Part shown: one piece after another, positions 1 through 7,003 of the stretch
How the letters are laid out: the number at the start of each line of letters is the position of its first letter
Position numbering within the stretch: position 1 is the stretch's first letter
Source of the DNA: Propionibacteriales bacterium
GTDB taxonomy: Bacteria; Actinomycetota; Actinomycetes; Propionibacteriales; Nocardioidaceae
NCBI GenBank assembly: GCA_026392465.1
Contig: JAPLCA010000008.1
Span: 296,194 to 330,559 of the forward strand
Direction: 5' to 3'
DNA: 34,366 nucleotides
Program-made: the position numbers and the translations under genes
Notes under the pieces: generated by a model
What the model was told of the DNA's origin: nothing
The model's input: only the letters and a program-made list of their open reading frames with translations
The model's database searches: none

Positions 1-421
1 GCAGGGCGATGCCGGCGCCGGTCACGCCCCAGCTGGCGGTGATCGCCCAGCGGGGGCGGGGGTGGCCGGTCGAGGCGATCCGCAGCACCTGCGCAGCCGC
101 CTCGTCACGGTCGATCTCGCCCGCGAGCAGCGCCCGCACCAGGAGGTCGACCGCGGTGAGGTCCGCGTAGTCGACCTCGCGGTGCGTCACGTGCCGGCGC
201 ATGACGATCGGCGTGTCGTCCACGCTCTCCTGGTGGCTGAGGGTCAGCGACGTGAACGTGACGTCGACGAGCGTGTGCCGCAGCCCGAGGTGGTGGGTCA
301 CCGACGACATCGTCGCAGTCACGTCGGCCGCGCCGGCCCCGTTCGACAGCAGCAGCTCCCCGATCCTCAGGGCGAGGTCGAGCGTGCGCTGCACGTCCTT
401 GGTGTCGCTCACGGGCACCAT
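1..421 (-). CDS. Threonine/serine exporter family protein (ThrE/DUF1212 N-terminal part), partial
   Basis: Reading the minus strand gives a frame running off the left edge. Its translation contains LDLALRIGELLLSNGAGAAD followed by a segment rich in V/T/S and then RRHVTHREVDY, which is the N-terminal signature of the ThrE family of inner-membrane threonine/serine exporters. Only the N-terminal cytoplasmic part and the first hydrophobic residues lie in the window; the membrane helices would be beyond position 1. Start choice: ATG at 421 is used here. An in-frame GTG at 478 would add 19 residues; neither has a clear Shine-Dalgarno. A 6-bp inverted repeat (CGGGTG/CACCCG, 427-441) lies just before the ATG. 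The gene is divergent from the GAF-ANTAR gene at 517. Family assignment is from remembered motif similarity; substrate is inferred. Confidence 0.8.
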   Translation of the reverse strand, partial: MVPVSDTKDVQRTLDLALRIGELLLSNGAGAADVTATMSSVTHHLGLRHTLVDVTFTSLTLSHQESVDDTPIVMRRHVTHREVDYADLTAVDLLVRALLAGEIDRDEAAAQVLRIASTGHPRPRWAITASWGVTGAGIAL

Positions 422-516
422 GGTGACGGGTGCGACACCCGGACGTCCCAGTGGCCACGGCGTCTGCTGCCGCACCACCTGGATCTCGGTAGTCTCGGGT
501 CCGAGGAGGTCACACC

Positions 517-1212
517 ATGTCGGACATCGTCGACGACGGACTCGACGGGCGGCTCGCGTCGATCGCGCAGCAGCTCGCGGCCGAGGACACGCCGGAGAGC
601 ACGGCCGAGCGGCTCACCACCCTCTCGCTGGAGCTCGTGCGCGGGGCCAGCGACGCGGGCGTCTCGCTCGTGCGGGGCCGGGGCCGCGTGGAGACCGTGG
701 CGCCCACCAGCGACCTCGTCGCCTGGGCCGACGACCTGCAGCACGAGCTGTCCGAGGGCCCCTGCGTCGACGCCCTGCACGCCGACGAGGTCGACGTGCC
801 GGACCTCGCCGCCGACCCGCGCTGGCCGTCGTGGCGCCCGAACGTGGTCAGCAAGGGGGTGCGCTCCATGTTCTGCGTGCAGCTGGCGCTCGCCGACCGC
901 GAGCTCGGCGCGCTCAACCTGTACGCGACCGAGCCCGAGGCGTTCGACGAGGCCGACCGGATCGCCGCCCGGCACCTGGCGAGCCACGCCGCCGTCGCGA
1001 TCGCGTCGGCCCGCGAGCGCAGCACCCTGCGGGAGGCGCTCGCGTCGCGGACCGTCATCGGGCAGGCCGAGGGCATCCTCATGGAGCGCTTCGGCGTCGA
1101 CGCCGACCAGGCCTTCGGCGTGCTCGTGCGCTACTCCCAGCACCGCAACGAGAAGCTGGCGGTCGTCGCGCAGGAGGTCGTGCGCACGCGCACCCTCCCC
1201 GACGACGCCTGA
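517..1212 (+). CDS. GAF and ANTAR domain-containing regulator
   Basis: The 231-residue protein has a GAF sensor domain at about residues 25-160 and a C-terminal ANTAR RNA-binding domain at about 165-225. The ANTAR part shows the usual pattern: VIGQAEGILMERFGVDADQA, then LVRYSQHRNEKL and VAQEVV. ANTAR proteins act as antiterminators by binding paired hexaloop hairpins in mRNA leaders; the GAF domain senses a small ligand or redox state. The ATG at 517 follows a strong GAGGAGGT Shine-Dalgarno at 503-510. It is convergent with a second GAF-ANTAR gene (1233-1931), 20 nt away. Which RNA it binds cannot be told from the sequence. Confidence 0.93.
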   Translation: MSDIVDDGLDGRLASIAQQLAAEDTPESTAERLTTLSLELVRGASDAGVSLVRGRGRVETVAPTSDLVAWADDLQHELSEGPCVDALHADEVDVPDLAADPRWPSWRPNVVSKGVRSMFCVQLALADRELGALNLYATEPEAFDEADRIAARHLASHAAVAIASARERSTLREALASRTVIGQAEGILMERFGVDADQAFGVLVRYSQHRNEKLAVVAQEVVRTRTLPDDA

Positions 1213-1232
1213 CCTGCCGCCGACCCGCGCGG

Positions 1233-1931
1233 TCACGTCGGCTCGGCCGGCCCGTCGCCCAGGTCCGGCGGCTGCTCCGGCAGCTCGCCGCTCTCGACGA
1301 GGTGCCGGGCGACGTCGCGCAGCTTGAGGTTCAGGTGCTGCGAGTGCCGCACGAGCACGCCGAAGGCCCGCTCGACGGAGAGGTCGTAGCGCTCCACGAG
1401 CATCCCGATCCCGATGCCGATGAGGCGTCGTGCGGCCACCGCGCGATGCAGCCCGTCGCGGTCGAGGGCGACGGCGAGGGCCGACGACGCCATCGCGGCG
1501 ACCTCGCCGAACGCGGCGACCTGGGCCTCGGAGAACGCGTCGGTGCGGTCGGCGTGCACCGCCAGCACGCCCGGTGGGCGGTGCGTCGTGCGGACGGGCG
1601 CGAGCAGCACCGACCGGACGCCGAGGCCGACCAGCGTCGTCGACCAGGTCGGCCAGCGGCCGTCGAGGGACGTGTCGCGCACGACGAGCAGACCGTCGGC
1701 CAGGTCGTCGGCGTCGGGGCCGGGCGGCAGCCCGAGCGCCACCGACGCCAGCGAGGTCGAGGCGGCCACCAGGTCGTCGGCGTCGTGCGGCGTCGCCAGG
1801 ACGAGGCCGCCGTGCGGGGTCCCGCCGGCGGTCGTGGCGAGCGCCACGAGGTGACGAGCGAGGTCGGGGGTCGTGGGGGGTCCGTCGCGGAGGGGGTCCG
1901 GCGGAACGGGGGAGTGGGTCAGGTCGACCAC
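1233..1931 (-). CDS. GAF and ANTAR domain-containing regulator (second copy)
   Basis: The 232-residue protein has the same layout as the protein at 517-1212: a divergent GAF region (about 25-155, including VVRDTSLDGRWPTW and GVRSVLLAPV) and a C-terminal ANTAR domain (LIGIGIGMLVERYDLSVERA, then LVRHSQHLNLKL). The ANTAR helix spacing is preserved, so it is probably functional. The GTG start at 1931 has a purine-rich GGAG directly against it, which is unusually close, so the start is uncertain by a few codons. The element GGTTGAGCAGCAGCC at 1953-1967 lies upstream and is nearly identical to one upstream of the sigma gene at 6243-6881. The two GAF-ANTAR genes are convergent and similar rather than identical. 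Confidence 0.9.
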   Translation of the reverse strand: MVDLTHSPVPPDPLRDGPPTTPDLARHLVALATTAGGTPHGGLVLATPHDADDLVAASTSLASVALGLPPGPDADDLADGLLVVRDTSLDGRWPTWSTTLVGLGVRSVLLAPVRTTHRPPGVLAVHADRTDAFSEAQVAAFGEVAAMASSALAVALDRDGLHRAVAARRLIGIGIGMLVERYDLSVERAFGVLVRHSQHLNLKLRDVARHLVESGELPEQPPDLGDGPAEPT

Positions 1932-2011
1932 CTCCAGGCGTGCGAGGTCGTCGGCTGCTGCTCAACCGGGGGACAGCGAACCACATGGGTGCGGTCCACC
2001 GCTCGACCGGG

Positions 2012-2563
2012 TCACTCCTCGTCGATCAGACCCTCCTCGCGAGCCTCCTCCACCAGGCGGCGCACGTTCTCGGTCCGGCCGCAGTCGGCGTCGATCTGCT
2101 GGTTGCGCTCCGTCGCGAACGCCTCGCCCAGACGCGCCAGGACCTCGGGGCCGAGCTCCTCACGGGCCGGGTTGAGGATCGTCAGCTCCTCCTCGGTCAG
2201 GTGGTGGCTGATCAGACGGGTGAGCTCCTCGACGGCGTCGTCGAACTTCTGGGTGTCGGTCGAGGCGCACTCGAGGACGGCGAGCAGCGCCTCGTTGCCC
2301 TCGGCGTGCTCGTGCTCGCCGTGGTCGGCCTCGTGCGCGCCCACCGCGCGCCGCTTCTTCAGCTGCGGGTACACGTGCCGCTCCTCCGCCTCGGCGTGCG
2401 CGACGTGCAGGGCGGCGAAGGCCTGACGCACGGCGTCGCGGTCCGACGCGGTGCTGCGCAGCTGGCGCAGCAGGTCCTCGAAGCGACGGTGGTCGTCGAG
2501 GATCAGGTCGACGACGTCGCCCGAGACGGGCCGACCCAGGTCGATGGTGGTGTCCATGCTCAT
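2012..2563 (-). CDS. Hemerythrin domain-containing protein
   Basis: A 183-residue protein with a hemerythrin-like four-helix bundle. Candidate diiron ligands are spread as in the family: His25 (DDHRRFEDLL), His53/His56 with Glu60 and His63 (HVAHAEAEERHVYP), His81/84/86, and His120/121 with Glu124/125 (ISHHLTEEEL). It is probably cytosolic, binding O2, NO or redox signals; proteins of this type are common in actinobacterial stress regulons. ATG 2563 is preferred over the ATG at 2557 because a box reading GCCTAC on the minus strand lies exactly 9 nt upstream, a degenerate form of the GGGTAC boxes found at neighbouring genes. It is divergent from the gene at 2639. Confidence 0.88.
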   Translation of the reverse strand: MSMDTTIDLGRPVSGDVVDLILDDHRRFEDLLRQLRSTASDRDAVRQAFAALHVAHAEAEERHVYPQLKKRRAVGAHEADHGEHEHAEGNEALLAVLECASTDTQKFDDAVEELTRLISHHLTEEELTILNPAREELGPEVLARLGEAFATERNQQIDADCGRTENVRRLVEEAREEGLIDEE

Positions 2564-2604
2564 GCGGCGAGCGTAGGCACGGGGGAGACCCTGCGCACGT
2601 CGGC

Positions 2605-2629
2605 GCATGACCCGCGTCTCCAGGGGTAC
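2605..2629 (+). promoter_or_regulatory. SigB/SigF-type promoter of the 2639 gene
   Basis: GCAT at 2605-2608, a 15-nt spacer, and GGGTAC at 2624-2629 fit the GNNT-N14-16-GGGTAY consensus known for Streptomyces SigB. The start codon at 2639 lies exactly 9 nt after the -10 box, so the message would be leaderless or nearly so. Confidence 0.6.
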
Positions 2630-2638
2630 GGCGTCCAC

Positions 2639-3223
2639 ATGACCCGTCTGCTCGAGACCGCGCGCGACCGGCCCGGCGTCGTCGTGCTGGACGTCGACGA
2701 CGGTCGGGACCGTGACCATTTGCTCGCGCTGGAGGACGCGCCCGACCGGGACGCGGTGCTGTGCCTGCTGCCCGCGGACGTCGACCCGCCGGCGCGGGTG
2801 CAGGCCGCGTGGCACCGCCTCGCGCGACGCCGGTTCGTCCTGGTCCTGCGCCACGACGGCGTGTGGTGCAGGACGCCGCAGCGCGACGTGGCCGACGGCC
2901 TGAGCGCGGTGTCGACGGTGGCGCGGTGGGTCGCGCGCCGCACGGAGCCCGGGCTGCGTCTCATGCTGCTCGAGCGCAGCGTGCGCGAGCCCAGCGTCGG
3001 CGAGCACGGTCCCGACGTCCTCGGCTGGTCCGAGATGCATGGCTTCCGGATCCGGGGGAACGTCGAGGTGACGACCCTGACCGAAGGAGTTCGCATGACG
3101 CTCGCACCTGACGCACCCCTGCCCGACCCCGACGTCGAGCCGGTCGAGCCGACCGACCCCGACGACGTGCCCGAGGTCCCCCTCGAGCCGACCCCCGCCC
3201 CCGACGAGACAGGCATCCGATGA
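2639..3223 (+). CDS. Uncharacterised protein with acidic proline-rich tail
   Basis: A 194-residue protein of unrecognised family. Residues 1-150 look like a folded alpha/beta domain (VVVLDVDDG, DAVLCLLPADVD, RRFVLVLRHDGVWC). Residues 153-194 are a Pro/Asp/Glu-rich tail that looks disordered. GC at third codon positions is high throughout, so the frame is real. The ATG at 2639 has no Shine-Dalgarno but sits 9 nt downstream of a GGGTAC box. Its TGA overlaps the ATG of the SDR gene at 3220 (ATGA), so translation is coupled. An internal in-frame ATG at 3095, preceded by GAAGGAG at 3083-3089, could produce the 42-residue tail as a separate protein. Confidence 0.7.
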   Translation: MTRLLETARDRPGVVVLDVDDGRDRDHLLALEDAPDRDAVLCLLPADVDPPARVQAAWHRLARRRFVLVLRHDGVWCRTPQRDVADGLSAVSTVARWVARRTEPGLRLMLLERSVREPSVGEHGPDVLGWSEMHGFRIRGNVEVTTLTEGVRMTLAPDAPLPDPDVEPVEPTDPDDVPEVPLEPTPAPDETGIR

Positions 3224-4077
3224 GCGACGGCTTCCCCGCCCAGCAGCAGGACCCGCCCGGCAGCACCGCCGCGATGGACCCCCGCCCCGACCACGGCGAG
3301 GAGTCCTACGTCGGGCACGGCCGGCTCGACGGCAAGGTCGCCCTCGTGACCGGCGGCGACTCCGGCATCGGCCGCGCCGTCGCCATCGCGTACGCCCGGG
3401 AGGGTGCCGACGTCGCGTTCACCTACCAGCCCGAGGAGGCGGAGGACGCCGCCGAGACCACGCGCTGGGTGGAGGACGCAGGGCGTCGGGCGCTGGCCCT
3501 GGAGGTCGACCTCCGCGAACGGTCGGCGTGCGACGACGTCGTGGCCCGCACGGTCGACGAGCTCGGTGGCCTCGACGTGCTGGTGAACAACGCCGGCTTC
3601 CAGATGGCGCGGGAGGAGGGCATCGAGGCGCTCACGGACGAGCACCTCGACCGGGTCCTCAAGACCAACCTGTACGCCACCTTCTGGCTGACGCGCGCGG
3701 CCGTGCCGCACCTGCGGGAGCGGCAGGGCAGCGTCGTGAACAACACGTCGATCCAGGCCTACGAGCCGTCGACGTCGCTGCTGGACTACGCCTCGACGAA
3801 GGCCGCGCTCAACAACCTGACCGTGAACCTCGCAGCCGAGCTCGGTGCGGACGGCATCCGCGTGAACGCCGTGGCCCCCGGACCCATCTGGACCCCGCTG
3901 CAGCCCGCCACCCAGCCCGCGGAGAAGATCGAGCAGTTCGGCTCCGACACCCCGCTGGGGCGCGCCGGGCAGCCCGCCGAGGTCGCGCCGGCCTTCGTGT
4001 TCCTCGCCTCCGAGCGGGACGCGAGCTACGTCTCCGGCACCGTGCTCGGCGTCACCGGCGGCAAGCCGGTCTTCTGA
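3220..4077 (+). CDS. SDR family oxidoreductase
   Basis: A 285-residue short-chain dehydrogenase/reductase with an N-terminal extension of about 35 residues. This is the layout of the YghA/YhxC 'general stress' subgroup. The Rossmann motif TGGDSGIG is at residues 44-51, NNAG at 123-126, and the catalytic YASTK (Tyr190, Lys194) follows the serine-bearing NTSIQAYEP segment. The APGPIWTPLQP loop is typical of the subgroup. It should use NAD(P)H on an unknown carbonyl or sugar-alcohol substrate in the cytosol. Start ATG overlaps the preceding stop. A 30-nt gap with GAGGAGG leads to the Rho_N-like gene, so the three genes probably form one stress operon. Confidence 0.93.
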   Translation: MSDGFPAQQQDPPGSTAAMDPRPDHGEESYVGHGRLDGKVALVTGGDSGIGRAVAIAYAREGADVAFTYQPEEAEDAAETTRWVEDAGRRALALEVDLRERSACDDVVARTVDELGGLDVLVNNAGFQMAREEGIEALTDEHLDRVLKTNLYATFWLTRAAVPHLRERQGSVVNNTSIQAYEPSTSLLDYASTKAALNNLTVNLAAELGADGIRVNAVAPGPIWTPLQPATQPAEKIEQFGSDTPLGRAGQPAEVAPAFVFLASERDASYVSGTVLGVTGGKPVF

Positions 4078-4107
4078 GCCCGCACCACACCACCTGAGGA
4101 GGACACC

Positions 4108-4386
4108 ATGCCCGCAGGCAAGGACGCGCGCGACGAGCCGTCGCTGAAGAACCCCGAGATGTACGAGGCGCTCCGTGACGACGGCGCCTCGAAGGAGAAG
4201 GCGGCCCGCATCTCCAACGCGGCCGCGCGCGACGGCAGCAAGACCGTCGGGAAGCGCGGCGGGGAGTCCGGGTCGTACGAGGACTGGACGGTCGAGGAGC
4301 TGAAGGAGCGGGCCAAGGAGCTCGGTCTGGAGGGCTACTCCGACCTGCGCAAGGACGAGCTCGTCGAGAAGCTGCGGAACCACTGA
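4108..4386 (+). CDS. Rho termination factor N-terminal (Rho_N/SAP-like) domain small protein
   Basis: A 92-residue, highly charged protein. The C-terminal 38 residues ([20 protein letters not shown] then [13 protein letters not shown]) are the Rho_N/SAP-like helix-extended-helix fold that binds nucleic acid. The N-terminal half ([20 protein letters not shown], then a run of AARISNAAA) matches a family of small actinobacterial proteins often found in stress gene sets. It lacks the rest of Rho, so it is not the termination factor. Strong Shine-Dalgarno GAGGAGG lies about 7 nt before the ATG. Likely a nucleic-acid-binding stress protein; its target is unknown. Confidence 0.85.
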   Translation: MPAGKDARDEPSLKNPEMYEALRDDGASKEKAARISNAAARDGSKTVGKRGGESGSYEDWTVEELKERAKELGLEGYSDLRKDELVEKLRNH

Positions 4387-4433
4387 CCGCGTCCTCGCAC
4401 CCGCGGGAGGGCGTCGGCTGGGAGGATGGCGGC

Positions 4434-5966
4434 ATGAGCGACGCCGCCCCGGACCCGTCCGCGCCCGACCCGGGGCCCCCGGGCCTCGGCGACCTGACGG
4501 CCGGAGCGCTGGTCTTCGGCTCCTCCGCCGCGGTCCTCGTGGTCGAGATCGTCGCGCTGCGGCTGCTCGCCCCCTACCTGGGCCTCACGCTGGAGACGTC
4601 GACGACCGTCATCGGCCTGGCGCTCGCGGCCATCGCCGCGGGCTCCTGGGCCGGCGGTCGTGCCGCGGACCGTATCGACCCCCGTCGCGCGGTCGCCCCG
4701 CTCCTCGCTGTGTCGGGGGTCGTCGTGGCGCTGACGCCGTTCGCGGTGCGTGCCGCTGCCGAGCCCGGGTCGTCGGCGCTGCTGTTCCTGGTCGCGGCTG
4801 CGACGATCGTCGTGCCGGGGGCGCTGCTGTCGGCGGTCACGCCGATGGTCACGAAGCTGCTCCTGCACGACCTCGACGAGACGGGCACCGTCGTCGGCCG
4901 CCTCTCCGGCATCGGCACCGTCGGCGCGATCGTCGGCACCGTCCTCACCGGGTTCGTGCTCATCTCCCACGTGCGCGTCAGCGCCATCCTCGTCGGGCTG
5001 GGCGTGCTCCTGGGCGTCGCCGCCGCGGCGTTCGAGCTGCGTCGGCGTGGCCCGGCGGTCGGGCTGCTCGCCATCGGTGGCGCCCTGCTGGCCGGCGGCA
5101 CCGCCGGCCTCGTGCCGAGCGGCTGCGAGGTCGAGACCACGTACCACTGCGCGACCGTCGAGGCCGCGGGCGGGACGAGCGGCGGTCGGCTGCTCGTGCT
5201 CGACGGCCTGCGCCACTCCTTCGTCGACCTCGACGACCCCACCTACCTCGAGTTCTCCTACACCCGTGCCTACGCGGCAGCCATCGACGCGATGTTCCCG
5301 GGCGACGGTCCGCTGCGGGCCCACCACCTGGGTGCGGGCGGGGTGACCATGCCGCGCTGGCTGGCCGCCACCCGTCCCGGCAGCACGAGCGTCGTCTCCG
5401 AGATCGACGGCGGCGTGGTGCAGCTCGACCGCGACGACCTCGGCCTGAGGACCGGCCCGGCCCTGCAGGTGCGGGTCGAGGACGGTCGGCTCGGCATGCG
5501 CGACGTCGACGCGGGCAGCCTCGACCTCGTCGTCGGCGACGCGTTCGGCGGGGTCAGCGTGCCGTGGCACCTGACCACGCTCGAGATGCTCGACGAGGTG
5601 CACCGGGCCCTCGACGGCGACGGCGTGTACGTGCTCAACCTGATCGACCACGGTCGGCTGCGGCTCGCCCGTGCCGAGGCGCGGACGCTCCAGGAGCGCT
5701 GGTCGCACGTGGCGGTGCTCGGTGCGCCCGCGCCGACGTCGGCGGGAGCGGCCCCCGCGGACGAGGTCCAGGGCGGCAACCTGGTGATGGTCGCCTCGGA
5801 CCGTCCGCTGGACGTCGCGGCCCTGCGCTCCCGGCTCGAGCGTCGTCAGGTCGGGTGGACGGTGCTCTCCGGCGCGACGCTGGACCGCTGGGTCGGCGAC
5901 GCGCCGGTGCTCACCGACGACTACGCGCCGGTCGACCAGCTGCTCACGACTCGCGCGGGCGCCTGA
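4434..5966 (+). CDS. Fused membrane/spermidine synthase-like protein
   Basis: A 510-residue protein in two parts. Residues about 20-225 are hydrophobic, with roughly six or seven membrane helices (for example SAAVLVVEIVALRLLAPYLG). Residues about 235-505 are a spermidine-synthase-like SAM-type Rossmann domain: HHLGAGGVTMPRWLA gives the glycine-rich loop, VVSEIDGGVV an acidic residue of the second strand, and LVVGDAFGGVSVPWHLTT the DAF motif. NLIDHGRL and the terminal TDDYAPVDQL are also typical. Such fused proteins are annotated as polyamine aminopropyltransferases, but many are uncharacterised, so substrate is inferred only. GGAGGA precedes the ATG by 7 nt. Its last 23 nt overlap a small convergent gene at 5944-6093. 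Confidence 0.88.
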   Translation: MSDAAPDPSAPDPGPPGLGDLTAGALVFGSSAAVLVVEIVALRLLAPYLGLTLETSTTVIGLALAAIAAGSWAGGRAADRIDPRRAVAPLLAVSGVVVALTPFAVRAAAEPGSSALLFLVAAATIVVPGALLSAVTPMVTKLLLHDLDETGTVVGRLSGIGTVGAIVGTVLTGFVLISHVRVSAILVGLGVLLGVAAAAFELRRRGPAVGLLAIGGALLAGGTAGLVPSGCEVETTYHCATVEAAGGTSGGRLLVLDGLRHSFVDLDDPTYLEFSYTRAYAAAIDAMFPGDGPLRAHHLGAGGVTMPRWLAATRPGSTSVVSEIDGGVVQLDRDDLGLRTGPALQVRVEDGRLGMRDVDAGSLDLVVGDAFGGVSVPWHLTTLEMLDEVHRALDGDGVYVLNLIDHGRLRLARAEARTLQERWSHVAVLGAPAPTSAGAAPADEVQGGNLVMVASDRPLDVAALRSRLERRQVGWTVLSGATLDRWVGDAPVLTDDYAPVDQLLTTRAGA

Positions 5967-6093
5967 CCCGACGCCCGTGTCGGCGGGCACGCGACCAGGC
6001 GTCGACGATCGCGGCACGCAGCGCCCCGGGTCGGAACGCGTCGCCCCGGCGGACGGGGTCCTGCGGTCGGTGGGATCGGCGGTGGTCGCTCAT
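5944..6093 (-). CDS. Small basic protein, 49 residues
   Basis: An ORF of 49 codons starting MSDHRRSHRPQDPVRRGDAF and ending RRVRRPRES, very rich in Arg and His. No family is recognised. It is supported by a strong AGGAGG Shine-Dalgarno 5-8 nt before the ATG at 6093 and by a complete SigB-type promoter (GCAT-N15-GGGTAC) at 6122-6146. The middle (FRPGALRAAIVDAWSRARRH) could form one amphipathic helix. It overlaps the 3' end of the convergent synthase-like gene by 23 nt. It could be a nucleic-acid-binding stress peptide, but that rests only on its charge. Confidence 0.55.
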   Translation of the reverse strand: MSDHRRSHRPQDPVRRGDAFRPGALRAAIVDAWSRARRHGRRVRRPRES

Positions 6094-6121
6094 CGGGGCC
6101 TCCTGCGGTCTCACCCCTCAC

Positions 6122-6146
6122 GTACCCGTCGGTGCCCGCGGCATGC
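6122..6146 (-). promoter_or_regulatory. SigB/SigF-type promoter of the 5944-6093 gene
   Basis: On the minus strand: GCAT (6146-6143), 15-nt spacer, GGGTAC (6127-6122). The start codon is 28 nt further on, with an AGGAGG ribosome-binding site between them, so unlike its relatives this gene would have a short leader. A second minus-strand GGGTAC (6202-6197), without a clear -35 box, and the GGTTGAGC element (6158-6173) lie further upstream. Confidence 0.55.
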
Positions 6147-6242
6147 GGACGCCCCCTGGCTGTCGGCTCAACCTGGGGACGTCCTGCAGCCAGGCTGTAC
6201 CCGGGAGGCTCGCCCCGCAGGACGAGTGCGCGGGTCGGGATC

Positions 6243-6881
6243 TCAGGCCGCGACGTCGCCCACCTCGCGGCGCAGCCGCGTCAGCAGGTTCGACAGGCGG
6301 CGCGAGACCTGCATCTGGCTGATGCCGAGCCGTGCGGCGATCTCCCGCTGGGGCAGCTCATCGACGAACCGCCACGCGAGCAGACGTCGGTCGTCCTCGC
6401 TCAGCCCGCCTCGGAGCGAGCGGACGGTCAGCCACGCCTCGACGCGGGCGTAGCCGGCGTCGTCGAGCGCGCCCGCCCCCTGCTCGTCGTCGATCCGGTC
6501 GTTGGTGAAGCAGCTCCCGGCCGCCATGGCCTCGCGGACGTCGGCGAGTGGCACGCCGAGGCGGGTGGCGAGGGTCTCGGGCGCGACCGGCCCGGTCGCG
6601 GTCTCCCGGGCGATCTGGGCCTGCAGGTCCTGCAGCCGGCGCGGAGGTCGCACGCTCCACGCGACGTCGCGGAAGTAGCGCTTGATCTCGCCGCGGATGG
6701 TGCTGGCGGCGAACGGCGCGAACGCGCCGACGCTGGCGTCGAAGCGTTCGGCGGCCTTCACGAGGGCGAGGCGAGCGACCTGGAGCAGGTCGTCGTCCTC
6801 GACGCCGCGGCCGCGGTATCCGCGGGCCAGCCGGGCGGCGAGGTCGAGATGGTCGGTCACGAGCGGGATGCAGTCAGCCAT
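6243..6881 (-). CDS. RNA polymerase sigma factor, SigB/SigF subfamily
   Basis: A 212-residue group 3 sigma factor. Region 2 is at about residues 10-85 (YRGRGVEDDDLLQVARLALV, then FDASVGAFAPFAASTIRGEI and the promoter-melting KRYFRDVAWSVRPPR). Region 3 is at about 90-135. Region 4 ends with the helix-turn-helix QREIAARLGISQMQVSRRLS. It is shorter than typical SigF, but regions 2 and 4 are complete. No anti-sigma or anti-anti-sigma gene lies beside it. A GGGGGGA Shine-Dalgarno precedes the ATG. The element GGTTAAGCAGCAGCC at 6911-6925 lies upstream and recurs before the other sigma gene and a GAF-ANTAR gene. Likely reads GGGTAC-type stress promoters. Confidence 0.93.
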   Translation of the reverse strand: MADCIPLVTDHLDLAARLARGYRGRGVEDDDLLQVARLALVKAAERFDASVGAFAPFAASTIRGEIKRYFRDVAWSVRPPRRLQDLQAQIARETATGPVAPETLATRLGVPLADVREAMAAGSCFTNDRIDDEQGAGALDDAGYARVEAWLTVRSLRGGLSEDDRRLLAWRFVDELPQREIAARLGISQMQVSRRLSNLLTRLRREVGDVAA

Positions 6882-6910
6882 GTCGGTCCCCCCAGGACGG
6901 GTGACGGTGT

Positions 6911-6925
6911 GGCTGCTGCTTAACC
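6911..6925 (-). promoter_or_regulatory. GGTTAAGCAGCAGCC element upstream of a sigma gene
   Basis: Fourteen of 15 bases match the element at 1953-1967 (upstream of a GAF-ANTAR gene). Related 16-base forms lie at 7739-7754 (+, upstream of the other sigma gene) and 6158-6173 (-, upstream of the 49-residue protein). All four are oriented toward the downstream gene. It may be a -35 region, an operator or a leader RNA element. Confidence 0.4.
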
Positions 6926-6968
6926 ATCGCCACTGTCACCCCGTGCCGCGTCGTCCGCAACTCGGCGT

Positions 6969-6994
6969 GGTTCGTCGGGCCGCGCGCGGGGTAC
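6969..6994 (+). promoter_or_regulatory. SigB/SigF-type promoter of the 7004 gene
   Basis: GGTT at 6969-6972, a 16-nt spacer, GGGTAC at 6989-6994, then exactly 9 nt to the GTG start at 7004. It fits GNNT-N14-16-GGGTAY and predicts a leaderless mRNA. Confidence 0.65.
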
Positions 6995-7003
6995 GCGCAG
7001 GAC

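Noticed and set aside
201..2426. Open frame of 741 codons on the plus strand
   Set aside because: It crosses the starts and ends of four real genes and has no recognisable domain.
1430..2638. N-terminal part of the long frame ending at 3223
   Set aside because: Only the part from ATG 2639 has coding character; upstream it is antisense to the GAF-ANTAR and hemerythrin genes.
5921..6121. 66-codon minus-strand frame overlapping the 49-residue gene
   Set aside because: The competing frame from ATG 6093 has the AGGAGG site at proper spacing; this one has none.
6197..6202. Additional minus-strand GGGTAC as a promoter
   Set aside because: No GNNT box at 14-16 nt and no gene start at the expected distance; another GGGTAC closer to the gene fits better.
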